A program made the translations under genes and the position numbers. A stretch of DNA of 64,000 nucleotides from Propionibacteriaceae bacterium AM104-82 (GTDB taxonomy: Bacteria; Actinomycetota; Actinomycetes; Propionibacteriales; Propionibacteriaceae). The stretch covers positions 186,001 to 250,000 of the forward strand of contig JAQDQK010000001.1 of assembly GCA_027658995.1 (NCBI GenBank). Reading direction: 5' to 3'. Below are positions 18,617 through 28,258 of the stretch, in pieces. A model generated the notes under the pieces. The model saw nothing but the letters and a program-made list of their open reading frames with translations. It was not told the DNA's origin and did not search any database. How positions within the stretch are numbered: position 1 is the first letter of the stretch; every line of letters starts with the position of its first letter.

Positions 18617-18988
18617 ATGACGGACACGACACAACGGTTGGGCAGGCGCGGCGAGGAGCACGCCGCCAGATTTCTTGAGCGCCTCGGGTGGCGCATCCTC
18701 GAACGGAACTGGCGAACCAAAGACGGCGAGGCCGACATCATCGCGCTCGACACCGAGTGCGGCGCGCTGGTGGTCGTCGAGGTAAAGACCCGCTCGGGCG
18801 AGGGCTACGGATCACCCCTGGAAACCATCACGTACGCGAAGGTCCGCACGCTGCGCCACCTTGCCGCGAGCTACGCCAGGGAGCGCCGCAGCACGGCCCG
18901 CCTGCTGCGGGTCGACGCGATCGGCATCCTGTGGCCGTACGGGGCCGAGCCGAAGGTCGTCCACGCGCGCGGGATCGAGGAGCGATGA
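18617..18988 (+). CDS. UPF0102/YraN family endonuclease-like protein
   Basis: A 123-aa restriction-endonuclease-fold protein. It shows LGRRGEEHAARFLE, WRILERNWR, and the nuclease-like core GEADIIALD...LVVVEVKTRSG, i.e. the D...ExK pattern. Always near comM and dprA in actinobacteria; the role in DNA metabolism is not established. GGAGG lies upstream, and the stop overlaps the next ATG. Confidence 0.93.
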   Translation: MTDTTQRLGRRGEEHAARFLERLGWRILERNWRTKDGEADIIALDTECGALVVVEVKTRSGEGYGSPLETITYAKVRTLRHLAASYARERRSTARLLRVDAIGILWPYGAEPKVVHARGIEER

Positions 18989-20517
18989 GGGCCTCGACGT
19001 GGTCGGTCGCGCTGACCGGCATCGAGGGCGTCGTGATCGAGGTCGAGGCGGCAAAGGGCGGCGGCCTGCCACGCACCCAACTCGTCGGGCTGCCGGACAA
19101 GGCGCTCAGCGAGGCCAAGGACAGGGTCAAGGCGGCCGTCGCCGCGTGCGGCCTGCCATGGCCACCGCAACTGATCACCGTCAACCTGTCGCCCGCGAAC
19201 CTGCCGAAGACCGGGTCGCACTACGACGTGGCCATCGCGATCGCCGCGATCGCGGCGGAGGGCGGCATCAGGCCGGGGCTGATCGGCTCGACGGTGCTGT
19301 TCGGCGAGTTGAGCCTGGACGGCCGGATCCGCAACGTCCGCGGCGTGCTTCCCGCGATGCTCGCCGCGGCGCGGGCGGGCTTCGAGCGGGCCATCGTGCC
19401 GAGCGCGCAGTGCGACGAGGCGGCGCTGGTGCCGGGGCTGACGGTGTGGGGCGCAGGCCGGATCGACGAGGTCGTCGACATCCTAATGGGCCGACTCGTG
19501 GCGAACCCGACGCCGTCGGCGCCCAGTTCGTCGCTTCCCCCGGTCGAGGCAGAGGCGGTCGTGCCCGACCTGGCCGACGTCGTCGGGCACCTCGATGGCA
19601 AGTTCGCGCTGGAGGTGGCCGCGGCCGGTCGCCACCACCTGTTCCTGCACGGCGCCCCAGGGGTGGGCAAGACGATGCTCGCCGCCCGGCTCCCGTCGCT
19701 GCTTCCCGACCTGAGCCAGGAGGAGTCGCTGGAGGTCTCCGCGATCCACTCCCTCGCCGGCCACCAACTCTCAGGGCTGATCCAGCGGCCCCCGTATGCC
19801 GATCCGCACCACTCGGTCACCCCGGTCGCGCTGCTGGGCGGTGGCTCCGGGGAACTGAAGCCGGGCGCGATCTCGCTCGCGCACCGCGGAGTGCTCTTCT
19901 TGGACGAATGCCCGGACTTCGGGCCGAAACTCGACGCGCTGCGCACCCCGCTGGAGAACGGCACCATCACCATCAGCCGGGCAAGGGCGACCGCGCTGTT
20001 CCCGGCCCGGTTCCAACTGGTGCTGGCGGCGAACCCGTGCCCGTGCGGCATGTGGGGCGTCGCGGGCGCCGAGTGCCGGTGCGACTCCGTGAAGGTGCGC
20101 CGTTACCAGGAGCGGATCAGCGGCCCCATCATGGACCGCATCGACATCCGCCACCAGATGATCGGCACCAACCGGATCCTGCTCGACGTGGGCACCGCGC
20201 CGCCCGAGCCGAGCGAGGTGGTCGCCGCCCGGGTCGCGGAGGCGCGCGACAGGCAGCGCCGCAGGCTCGCCGACACCCCGTGGTCGACCAACGGGGAGGT
20301 GGCGGGCCCGCACCTCAGGAAGCAGTTGCCGCTGCCGTCCGACCTGTCCCTGCTCAACGCCGCGCTCGAGCGGGGTGCGCTCAGCCTGCGGGGAGTGGAC
20401 AAGGTGCTGCGGGTCGCGTGGACCCTTGCCGACCTGGCGGGCCGCGATGCCATCACGGCGCGCGAGTTGCGGGCCGCGCTGCGGTTGCGGCAGGGCGACC
20501 AACTGCAGGCGGCGTGA
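18985..20517 (+). CDS. comM: ComM/YifB-type Mg-chelatase-like AAA+ ATPase
   Basis: A 510-aa AAA+ protein. The N-terminal Lon-like fold (ASTWSVALTGIEG, VGLPDKALSEAKDRVKAA) is followed by Walker A GAPGVGKTMLA, Walker B LFLDECPDF, and a zinc-finger-like CPCGMWGVAGAECRC. In Vibrio ComM is a branch-migration helicase for integrating transformed DNA. Starts at ATG 18985 overlapping yraN (ATGA); stop overlaps the dprA ATG. Confidence 0.93.
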   Translation: MRASTWSVALTGIEGVVIEVEAAKGGGLPRTQLVGLPDKALSEAKDRVKAAVAACGLPWPPQLITVNLSPANLPKTGSHYDVAIAIAAIAAEGGIRPGLIGSTVLFGELSLDGRIRNVRGVLPAMLAAARAGFERAIVPSAQCDEAALVPGLTVWGAGRIDEVVDILMGRLVANPTPSAPSSSLPPVEAEAVVPDLADVVGHLDGKFALEVAAAGRHHLFLHGAPGVGKTMLAARLPSLLPDLSQEESLEVSAIHSLAGHQLSGLIQRPPYADPHHSVTPVALLGGGSGELKPGAISLAHRGVLFLDECPDFGPKLDALRTPLENGTITISRARATALFPARFQLVLAANPCPCGMWGVAGAECRCDSVKVRRYQERISGPIMDRIDIRHQMIGTNRILLDVGTAPPEPSEVVAARVAEARDRQRRRLADTPWSTNGEVAGPHLRKQLPLPSDLSLLNAALERGALSLRGVDKVLRVAWTLADLAGRDAITARELRAALRLRQGDQLQAA

Positions 20518-21629
20518 TGACCGGCGAGAGGGAGGCGCGGATGGCGCTGGCGGCGCTGGTGCCGTCGGGGGCGGTGGCGTTCGCCCGCGCCCTGCTGGAG
20601 TTCGGGCCGGTCGCGCTGTGGGAGGCGTTCGTCTCCCAGGGCGAGGCGACGTCCTGGGGGCGGCGGGCGCTGCGGGTCGACCTGCCTGCCCTGCTGCGTG
20701 CCACCGAAGCGTGCGGGGCGCGGTTCCTCATCCCAGGTGACGACGAGTGGCCCGCCCCGCTCGCCGCGCTGGACGAGGTCCAGGTCGGGCAGCAGGCGGG
20801 CCAACCGGTCGGGCTGTGGGTGCGGGGGCACCCGCTGCGCGCCGACGGGCAGGTCGCCATCGTGGGAGCGAGGGCGGCCTCCGGGTACGGGGAGCAGGTC
20901 GCCGTCACGCTCGCAGCCGACCTGGCCGCGGGCGGGCGCGGGGTCGTGTCGGGGCTGGCCTTCGGGATCGACGCGGCGGCCCACCGCGGTGCGCTGGGGA
21001 TGCGCGGCCTGTCGACCGCGGTGGTGGCAAGCGGGGTCAACGAGCCGTACCCGGCGGCGCACCGCCACCTCGCCGACACGCTGATGGGCTCGGGGTCGCT
21101 TGTCTCCGAGGTCCCGCCCGGCGAGCGGCCCACCAGGCACGCGTTCCTGGCCCGCAACCGGATCATCGCGGCGCTGTCGGAGGCGGTGGTGATCGTGGAG
21201 GCCGCCGCCCGGTCAGGGGCCAAGAACACCGCGTCGTGGGCCAGCGCGCTGGGTCGCCCGCTGCTCGCGGTGCCGGGGCCGGTCACCAGTTCGCTGACCG
21301 CCACCCCGCACCGGCTGATCCGCGACGGGGCCGCGATCCTCTGCACCGGCGCCGCAGACGTCGAGGAGGTGCTCGGGCCGCCCGGCGCGGTCGCAGAGCC
21401 GGACGGGAGGGGAGAGCCGCGCCCGGTCGACGCCCTGACCGACGGCCTGCTCGAGGTCAGGGACGCGGTCGGGGCCGGGGAGGACGTGCCCGTGGCGGTG
21501 CTCTGCCTGCGCACGGGCCAGCCGATGGTGGAGGTGCTGGCCAACGTGTCGGAACTCGTCGAGAGGGGGTGGTTGGAGGAGAACCCGGACGATGCGACGG
21601 TCCGGCTGCCCCGGCGGCGGGGGCGCTAG
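20517..21629 (+). CDS. dprA: DNA-processing protein DprA
   Basis: A 370-aa protein that in competent bacteria loads RecA on incoming single-stranded DNA. The Rossmann-like core includes VAIVGARAASGYGEQVA, GRGVVSGLAFGIDAAAHRGAL, and ARNRIIAALSEAVVIVEA; a winged-helix-like C-terminal domain follows. ATG 20517 overlaps comM. yraN-comM-dprA is a conserved unit even in actinobacteria with no shown competence. Confidence 0.94.
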   Translation: MTGEREARMALAALVPSGAVAFARALLEFGPVALWEAFVSQGEATSWGRRALRVDLPALLRATEACGARFLIPGDDEWPAPLAALDEVQVGQQAGQPVGLWVRGHPLRADGQVAIVGARAASGYGEQVAVTLAADLAAGGRGVVSGLAFGIDAAAHRGALGMRGLSTAVVASGVNEPYPAAHRHLADTLMGSGSLVSEVPPGERPTRHAFLARNRIIAALSEAVVIVEAAARSGAKNTASWASALGRPLLAVPGPVTSSLTATPHRLIRDGAAILCTGAADVEEVLGPPGAVAEPDGRGEPRPVDALTDGLLEVRDAVGAGEDVPVAVLCLRTGQPMVEVLANVSELVERGWLEENPDDATVRLPRRRGR

Positions 21630-21663
21630 GGTGAGGGGACTCGTCACCAGCGAAAGGTCATCC

Positions 21664-22326
21664 ATGCCAGCAGCCATCGTCTTCGACCTCGACGGAACCC
21701 TGTCCGACACCGAGGCCCTGTGGGACGAGGTGCGCAGGGGCCTCGCAGCCGCGGAGGGCATCGCGTGGCCCGACGGCGCGACTCAGGCCATGATGGGCAT
21801 GAGCACCGGCGAGTGGAGCCGCTTCCTGTCGGAGGAGGTCGGGCTGCCGTACCCGCCCGAGGAGGCAGCGGCCCGCACCATCGGCGCGTTGGCCGATCGC
21901 TACCACCACGGGATCCCGCTGCTGCCGGGCGCGCTGGAGTCGGTGCGCCGGATGGCCGAGCGCTACCCGGTGGGGATCGCCAGTTCCTCGCCGAGGCTGC
22001 TGATCGACACGTTCATCGAGGTCAACGGGCTGGCCGACGCGATCACGGCAAGCGTCTCGACCGAGGAGGTCGACCGCGGCAAGCCAGCACCCGACGGGTT
22101 CCTGCGCGCCTGCGAACTGCTCGGCGCCGACCCGGGGCAGTGCATCGCCATCGAGGACTCCACCAACGGGATCGCCTCCGCGCTGAACGCGGGCATGACG
22201 GTGGTCACCGTCCCTCCGCACTTCCACCCGCCGACGGCCGAGGTGCTCGCCAGGACCACCGTGCTCGATGGCCTGGACGAGCTCAGCTACGACCTCGTCG
22301 AGGGGCTCATCCCAAGCGCCAGGTGA
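21664..22326 (+). CDS. HAD-superfamily hydrolase, beta-phosphoglucomutase/phosphatase-like
   Basis: A 220-aa HAD enzyme with motif I FDLDGTLSDTEALW, motif II ASSS, motif III Lys in RGKPAPDGFL and motif IV AIEDSTNGIASA. It has the alpha-helical cap of the sugar-phosphate phosphatase group; substrate unknown. ATG at 21664 with AAAGG upstream. The last 20 bp overlap the convergent 3' end of the PEPCK-like gene. Confidence 0.9.
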   Translation: MPAAIVFDLDGTLSDTEALWDEVRRGLAAAEGIAWPDGATQAMMGMSTGEWSRFLSEEVGLPYPPEEAAARTIGALADRYHHGIPLLPGALESVRRMAERYPVGIASSSPRLLIDTFIEVNGLADAITASVSTEEVDRGKPAPDGFLRACELLGADPGQCIAIEDSTNGIASALNAGMTVVTVPPHFHPPTAEVLARTTVLDGLDELSYDLVEGLIPSAR

Positions 22327-25300
22327 CCTGCCGCCCGATCGTGCCGACCAGGTGGTCGGTCGCCTCGGGACCCTCCGCGGCGTCCAGCTTGGCCTGCATC
22401 GCGGCGATCCTGTCGGCGATGCCCAGGCGCTGCGCGGCGTCGGCGTTGATCTCCTCCTCGATGAACCGGGTCATCGAGGCGACCGAGCGCGACGCGTGGG
22501 CTGCGTCGGCTGTGGCCTGAGACGCGAGGCGCTCGCGGTACCACCCTGAGGCCAGCACCTCCTCGCGGTCGAACATGGCGCGGAACCGCGGATCGTGCAG
22601 GGTCAGCCCCTCGGACGAGTGGCCGGTCGCCATGATCTCGAGCAGCGCGCGAATCGGGGGCACGGCCAGCGCGATGGTGCCGTCGCTGAGATACGACTCG
22701 GCCACGCGCTGATGCGTCGCCACGATCGTGCGCACCGACTCGGCGTAGGCCTCCGAGTCCTGCAGTTCCGGCCTCAGCATGTTTTCCGAGAACACCACGT
22801 GTGGGTGCATGAAGATCCGCCCGAAGTACTTCGACTGGAACTTGGCCGTCATCCGGTAGCCGAGCCTGCTCGCCTCGATCGTGACGCCGTCGACGTCGAA
22901 GTCCTCGATCCGCTCCAGGGCACCCTCCGCGATCAGGTTCGACGCCTCGCGCTCCTTGGCGCTCATCCGGCTGAACAGTTCGGGCACCAGCAGCGAGATG
23001 TCGTGGTCGACCCGGACGTTGGGGCCGATCACCCCAGCCGAGGACAGCCAGCCGTCGTAGCCGGTCAGCGCGAAGTCCAGGAACGCGGCGTTCAGGTCGA
23101 TCACGGAGGGCAGCGCGTTGAACGGCCCCTTCGTCATGGCGCCCTCTGAACCCGCCCCCGTCGTCGACGGCGACTTGCCCGTCATCGAGGAGATGAACTC
23201 CATGAACAGTTCGGGTAGCTCCATGTAGTGCAGCGGAGCGTAGCAGCACAGGGGTGGCACACCCTCCTCGGCCGGGTTGTTCCTGCGGCCGGCGGCGACC
23301 ACGTCGACGGGCAGCCGGAGCGCGGCCCGCATCGGGAGGCGGCGCTTGAGGCGTGAGACCATCTCTGCGATCGCGGTCTCGCGCGGCTTGGCGATGTCGG
23401 GACGCACCTGCAGGTAGCGCGGGTTCTTCGACCTCGCGCCGTTGATGACGCGCGGGTTGGCGGAGGAGACGAAGTAGTCGGCCTGCGACTCGTCGCCCTC
23501 GGCGACCCGGGCGATCAGCGACTGCATCGGCTCGGAGAACCTGGAGAAGCTGACGGCGTCGTCGACGATCGTCTGCGCGTCCTTCCTGGTCAGCGGCTCG
23601 AAGTTGCTCAGGAACGCGCCCGCCGCGATGTCGACCTCGGTCTGCTTGTCGTAGCCGCGGTGGATCGCGTCGTCGGGGCGCTGGAACAGCAGTTGCTCGC
23701 AGTTGGTGACGTACTTGCGCGACAGCGAGTCCGTGCGACCCGCGACCGAGCCGGGCACCACGATGCTCGCGGTGATGTCGTCCTCGGTCTGCACCTTCAT
23801 GGCGGGGTGGAAGTCGTGGCGCAGCCCGAACAGCCGCCAGGAGCCGTCCACGGCGAAGCCGACGCGCAGCATGTTGACGGTGATCTTGTCCCCGTCGAGG
23901 CGCAGCGCGTGCCCGGCGCGGCCGTTGATCCGGCCGACCGAGAAGTGCACCGGCCACTCGTCGCCCCACTCGGGGCGGTAGAACCGCTTCACCACGAAGA
24001 CCAGTTCCTTGATGTGGTGCGGGATCGCCTCGACCCAGGCGTTGTATTCCGGGGTGTAGTCCTTGCTCGGCGTCAGCAGTTTGATCACCGAGCCGACGCT
24101 GCGCTCGTCGGAGAGCAGCGCGCGGTCGTCGCACGCGTCGGGGTCGGCGAAGCGGACGGAGTAGTCGTGGTCGATGATCGCGGCGACCTGCTCCATGTCG
24201 TCGACGAAGTCGTTGACGTAGGCGTTGCCGATCACGAAGGCGTCAGTGATGGACTTCGAGATCTCCGACTTGCCGCCGCCGGAGACCGTCGCGGGCTTGT
24301 GCGCGGAGGTCGCCTCGGGTGAGGTGCCCAGCAGCGTCCACTGCTCGCCGTCGGCGGCGAGGTGGGTCAGGTCGACGATGTAGCCGTCTGGGCCGACGTA
24401 GCGGGTCCTGGCGCGCAGCGGGATGGACCTGGTCTCACCGTCGATCGTCCAACTCACCGTGCTGTCGCGCAGCGAGTAGGTGGAGCGCTCCGGCACCAGG
24501 ATCACGTTGTCCTGTTCGGCGTCGACGGCATGGCCCTCCGGTTGCTGGATGAAGCGCTCCGGGTCCCGGGCGATCACGTCGGCGATCCGGTAGTCCGGGT
24601 CGGCGTAGGTGTCGGTGAAGGCCTGCCCGAGGTTGTAGCGCGGGAACGCGGCCGCGCCGCCCGCGTGCTCCTCCTCGACCATGCCGAGCAGGTTGGCCGA
24701 GTAGCTGATCTGCGCCTTGACCTCCTTCTTGCAGTAGCCGAAGTAGTTGTCGGCGATCACCGTGACGATCACGCCGCGCTCGTCGCGCGCGCAGGCCTTG
24801 AACGCCGAGCCGCCGTTGTAGCGCTCGTCCTCCTCGGTCCAGCACATGCCGTCGCGGCGCTGCCGCTCGGTGGCGTCGTCGAAATGGGGGAGGCCGAGTT
24901 CCTTCTTGGTGAGCTTGGTCAGGTGGGGCGCGAGGACGACCATGCCGGTGTGGCCGGTCCAGCCCTCCGGGTCGAGCGAGGCGTCGTGCTCGGGAAGGTA
25001 CGGGTCGCCCCCGTTGCCGAAGATGCCCTCGACGAAGTCCAGGTTGGCCATCAGCGTCGCGGGCGCGAAGAAGCGCGTCTCCATCCGCCGCTCGACGGTG
25101 TAGCCGGGCACCTCAGGGACGACGATGGGGCGCAGCAGCAGCGACACCCAGCAGCGGGGCGGCTCGGGCTGCTCCGAGGTGTAGGGCAGCACCATGGCCT
25201 CGGCGGGCGGCGCGAACGCAGCCTCCAGCAGCCGGCCGAAGACGGCGCGAGGCACCTCGAGCTTGTCGTCCTGGACGGGGAGGCCTCCGTCGGCGATGTG

Positions 25301-25678
25301 GAAGACGCCCTTGGTGGTGCGACGGTCGTTTGCCGGGTTGTGCAGGATGCCGTTGACCAACCGGTAGGAGGTCAACTGCTCGGAGACGAAAGTGTCGGCG
25401 GCCACGGGAAGCGACATCTCGCGCGCCAGACCGGGCTGGTCGAGCACCAGCGTCTGGCGGGGGAGCTTCGGGGCCGCCCCGGTCTCGGCGAGGTACGCGT
25501 CGAGGAAGGTCTGGATGCGCGTGTCGACGGCGGGTAACCGGTTCTGGAGCCGTCGGTTCAGCTCGCGTTGGCGGGCGAGCACCGGGCGGACCAGGTCGAC
25601 CGCGCCGCTGTCGGGCAGTGGGATCCCCAGCAGGCCGAGTCGGAGGTTGATAGCTGCAGTTTCCGCAAAAGACGCCAT
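22307..25678 (-). CDS. Probable PPi-type phosphoenolpyruvate carboxykinase
   Basis: A 1123-aa protein without transmembrane segments or common domains. Length and sequence features (GYCKKEVKAQISYSANL block; TVSGGGKSEISKSI with a P-loop-like SGGGKS at residues 466-471) match what I remember of the ~130-kDa PPi-dependent PEPCK of Propionibacterium freudenreichii and Entamoeba, formerly annotated as hypothetical. That enzyme interconverts oxaloacetate plus PPi with PEP, Pi and CO2, fitting a propionic-acid bacterium. No ATP- or GTP-PEPCK kinase motif is seen. The family call is from recall, not a search. It stands alone, convergent with the HAD gene. Confidence 0.65.
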   Translation of the reverse strand: MASFAETAAINLRLGLLGIPLPDSGAVDLVRPVLARQRELNRRLQNRLPAVDTRIQTFLDAYLAETGAAPKLPRQTLVLDQPGLAREMSLPVAADTFVSEQLTSYRLVNGILHNPANDRRTTKGVFHIADGGLPVQDDKLEVPRAVFGRLLEAAFAPPAEAMVLPYTSEQPEPPRCWVSLLLRPIVVPEVPGYTVERRMETRFFAPATLMANLDFVEGIFGNGGDPYLPEHDASLDPEGWTGHTGMVVLAPHLTKLTKKELGLPHFDDATERQRRDGMCWTEEDERYNGGSAFKACARDERGVIVTVIADNYFGYCKKEVKAQISYSANLLGMVEEEHAGGAAAFPRYNLGQAFTDTYADPDYRIADVIARDPERFIQQPEGHAVDAEQDNVILVPERSTYSLRDSTVSWTIDGETRSIPLRARTRYVGPDGYIVDLTHLAADGEQWTLLGTSPEATSAHKPATVSGGGKSEISKSITDAFVIGNAYVNDFVDDMEQVAAIIDHDYSVRFADPDACDDRALLSDERSVGSVIKLLTPSKDYTPEYNAWVEAIPHHIKELVFVVKRFYRPEWGDEWPVHFSVGRINGRAGHALRLDGDKITVNMLRVGFAVDGSWRLFGLRHDFHPAMKVQTEDDITASIVVPGSVAGRTDSLSRKYVTNCEQLLFQRPDDAIHRGYDKQTEVDIAAGAFLSNFEPLTRKDAQTIVDDAVSFSRFSEPMQSLIARVAEGDESQADYFVSSANPRVINGARSKNPRYLQVRPDIAKPRETAIAEMVSRLKRRLPMRAALRLPVDVVAAGRRNNPAEEGVPPLCCYAPLHYMELPELFMEFISSMTGKSPSTTGAGSEGAMTKGPFNALPSVIDLNAAFLDFALTGYDGWLSSAGVIGPNVRVDHDISLLVPELFSRMSAKEREASNLIAEGALERIEDFDVDGVTIEASRLGYRMTAKFQSKYFGRIFMHPHVVFSENMLRPELQDSEAYAESVRTIVATHQRVAESYLSDGTIALAVPPIRALLEIMATGHSSEGLTLHDPRFRAMFDREEVLASGWYRERLASQATADAAHASRSVASMTRFIEEEINADAAQRLGIADRIAAMQAKLDAAEGPEATDHLVGTIGRQVTWRLG

Positions 25679-25774
25679 AGTCCACTATCTACGCAACCCG
25701 CCCCGGCCCAAACGCGGGGTGCCGAAGTGGTGCAAACGGCGCGCCACTACGATGCCCACGCCGGAGGGCGGTGG

Positions 25775-27109
25775 CTACTGGGTGCGGATCGCTGCGAGCG
25801 GCGAGAGCCGCGAGGCCCGGATCGCGGGAGCCAGCCCCGCGACGGTGCCGATCAGGGTCGCGAACGCGACCGCCCCGATCATCAGCCACGGGGGGATGAT
25901 CGAGATCGCCCCGGTGCCGCCCATGGCCCCGCCAAGGAAGGCGTTGGCGATCGCGGAGCCCACCATGCTCAGCCCCAGCCCCAGCAGCCCGCCCAGGAGG
26001 CCGATGCTCGCCGACTCGAAGAGGAACATCTTACGGATGTCTCCCAGGCCCGCGCCCAGCACCTTCATCACGCCGATCTCGCGGGTGCGCTCGTAGACGC
26101 TCATCATCATCGTGTTGGCGATGCCGATCGCCGCGACGAGCAGCGAGACGAGCCCGATGCCGCCGAAGACCGCCTGGATGAGGGCGCCCTGCTTCTGCGC
26201 CTCCCTGATCCACTCGATGTCGGCCTGCGCGTCGTACCCGTCGGTGCGCAGCGCGGTGAGCAGTTCCTCGGCCGCCTCCGGGCTGGGCGTCTGAAGCCGG
26301 ATCATCGAGTACACGAACCCCGGCTTCGGCTTGCCGTCGGAGGTGGCGGGCTGGTTCGGCAGCGCCTTGCCGGGCATCGCCTTCTCCAGGGCCTCGACCA
26401 TGGCCGAGAACTCGGCGTAGACGACATTGGTGTACTGGCCCCACGGCTGGTCCGGGTCGCCCTGGAGGACGCCCGCCACCGGCATGATGATCTTCTTCGG
26501 CTTGGGCGCCTGGCCTTCGTCGCCTTCGCCTTCGCCTCCGCCCTGCGGGACGGGCCCGTACATGCTTGACGTGTCGAAGTCCAGGAACAGCGTCTCGGTG
26601 GAGAAGTCCACCTGCTTCACCTCGCCGGTGGTCTCATTGAAGAAGTTCAGCGGGATCTGGTCGCCCACCAGCAGCCCCGGGTTCGCCGCGGACGGCGCCG
26701 AGCCCCAGGCGATGGGCTGGTCGAGCGAGGCGATGACGTCCGCCGGGACCGCGTTGATCTGGAAGTACTGGGAGAACGCGCCGACCCGTCCGAGGGCCTC
26801 AATGCTGTAGATGGGCCAGGCCTTCTCGACGCCCGGGTAGTCCTTCATGAGGGCCACGAAGTCGTCGTTGAGCGCGGTGGGCAGCCCCCGCTCGACCGCG
26901 TCGACGGGGACGTTGTAGATCTGCACCTCGCGCAGGCTCGTGTTGGCCGCGATGGAGTCCAGGTAGCTCTGCGACATCCCGATGCCGAGCGAGACCATCA
27001 CCACGACCGAGGTGGTGCCGATCACCACGCCCAGCACGGTCATCAGCGTCCGGAACGGCCGCTGCCTGAGACTCGAGAACGAGGTCGCGAGCAGGTCGGA
27101 GAAGCGCAT
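25775..27109 (-). CDS. ABC transporter permease (FtsX/MacB type)
   Basis: A 444-aa permease with the MacB topology: N-terminal helix (about 20-42, LMTVLGVVIGTTSVVVM), a large extracytoplasmic domain, and three C-terminal helices with the FtsX domain (YERTREIGVMKVLGAG). Such proteins move lipoproteins, peptides or drugs, or transmit force, rather than import. It ends an operon with the exported CARDB-like protein and the ATPase. The extracytoplasmic domain carries an acidic Gly/Glu loop near GEGEGDEGQ. Confidence 0.9.
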   Translation of the reverse strand: MRFSDLLATSFSSLRQRPFRTLMTVLGVVIGTTSVVVMVSLGIGMSQSYLDSIAANTSLREVQIYNVPVDAVERGLPTALNDDFVALMKDYPGVEKAWPIYSIEALGRVGAFSQYFQINAVPADVIASLDQPIAWGSAPSAANPGLLVGDQIPLNFFNETTGEVKQVDFSTETLFLDFDTSSMYGPVPQGGGEGEGDEGQAPKPKKIIMPVAGVLQGDPDQPWGQYTNVVYAEFSAMVEALEKAMPGKALPNQPATSDGKPKPGFVYSMIRLQTPSPEAAEELLTALRTDGYDAQADIEWIREAQKQGALIQAVFGGIGLVSLLVAAIGIANTMMMSVYERTREIGVMKVLGAGLGDIRKMFLFESASIGLLGGLLGLGLSMVGSAIANAFLGGAMGGTGAISIIPPWLMIGAVAFATLIGTVAGLAPAIRASRLSPLAAIRTQ

Positions 27110-27112
27110 CGC

Positions 27113-28258
27113 TCACTGCCAGTCGTCGCCGACGAGGTTCTCGCCCGCCAGCGCGGCGAGGGACGCCTCGTCCTCCCGTGCCGCCCTGCGCTTGCGGGCG
27201 GAGCGCACGATCAGGAACGCCGTCGCGGCGAGCAGCAGCACGGCGGCGCCGATCCCGACGGGCAGCAACGGGAAGCCGCCCTCCTCCGGCGGGGGCTGCA
27301 TCGACGGGTCATCCTCCGGCATGGTCGGCGGGACCGCCTCCTGGACGGGCACCTCCACCTGCTTCTTGACGGTGAACAGTTGGCCCCGCACGTCCTCGTA
27401 GGTGATGACGACCTCGACCGGCCCGGTGGCGGGCTGCGCGGCGGTGACGGTCATGTCGACCGCCCCGCTGGTGCCCGGTTCGACGCCGCCGACGAAGGCC
27501 TCGGCCGGTGCGAGCGCCTGGCCCTCCGGGATGGTGACCTTCGCGTTGAACAGCTTCGACTTGCCCTGGTTCTGCACCGAGAACGTCATCGAGCCCTGCT
27601 GGCCGATGTTCAGCACCGCGGGCGTCACCTGCGGCGTCGAGGCGTCGGCGCGCAGTTCCTGGTTGACCTCGATCGCAAGGGTCTCGCTGGAGGAGTAGGC
27701 GTTGGCGGACGGGTCCTCGTACTCGACGGCGATCACCAGTTGGTACGGCTTGGCCTCGAGCGAGGGGAGCGCGCGGAAATTCATGGTGTGGCCCGAGACC
27801 CGCTCGGCGCGGATCCGTGACACGTACAGCGACGAGGAGCCGTCGATCGGGAGGAATGCGGCATCAGGCGAGGACACCGTCACCTTCAGGTTCTGCACCT
27901 GCGTCTTCGTGGAGGTGTTGCGCAGCGAGAAGTTCACCGTGAAGTCCTGGCCCGCGAAGATCTTCTGCGGCGCGATGCTGAAGCCCTCCACCATCACGCG
28001 GGGCACCGAGACTCCCGCAGGCCCTTGCGTGCCGGGGTCGCCGCCCGGCGTGCCACCCCCGGTTCCGCCCGTGCCGCCACCGCCTGTGCCGCCGCCCGTG
28101 CCGTCCCCGGTGCCCGAGCCGCCGTCGCTCCCGGATCCCGAGCCGCCGGGCTGGGAGGTCGAGCCGCCGTCGTTGTCGCCCGCCGCGCTGGCGATCGGCA
28201 CGAAGCAGAGGCCGAGGATCAGGATCAGCAGCGCTGGCAGTCGGGTTCTGAGCTTCAT
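27113..28258 (-). CDS. Exported CARDB-like adhesion/accessory protein with C-terminal membrane anchor
   Basis: A 381-aa protein: signal peptide (about 1-25), a long Gly/Ser/Thr/Pro low-complexity linker (about 27-80), two beta-sandwich segments typical of CARDB/COG1361 proteins (FSLRNTSTKTQVQNLKV; SMTFSVQNQGKSKLFNAKV), a Pro-rich hinge, one C-terminal helix (about 330-350) and a basic cytoplasmic tail. It lies between the ATPase (overlap ATGA) and the permease (3-bp gap), so it probably acts as the periplasm/wall-side partner of this ABC system. Confidence 0.8.
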   Translation of the reverse strand: MKLRTRLPALLILILGLCFVPIASAAGDNDGGSTSQPGGSGSGSDGGSGTGDGTGGGTGGGGTGGTGGGTPGGDPGTQGPAGVSVPRVMVEGFSIAPQKIFAGQDFTVNFSLRNTSTKTQVQNLKVTVSSPDAAFLPIDGSSSLYVSRIRAERVSGHTMNFRALPSLEAKPYQLVIAVEYEDPSANAYSSSETLAIEVNQELRADASTPQVTPAVLNIGQQGSMTFSVQNQGKSKLFNAKVTIPEGQALAPAEAFVGGVEPGTSGAVDMTVTAAQPATGPVEVVITYEDVRGQLFTVKKQVEVPVQEAVPPTMPEDDPSMQPPPEEGGFPLLPVGIGAAVLLLAATAFLIVRSARKRRAAREDEASLAALAGENLVGDDWQ

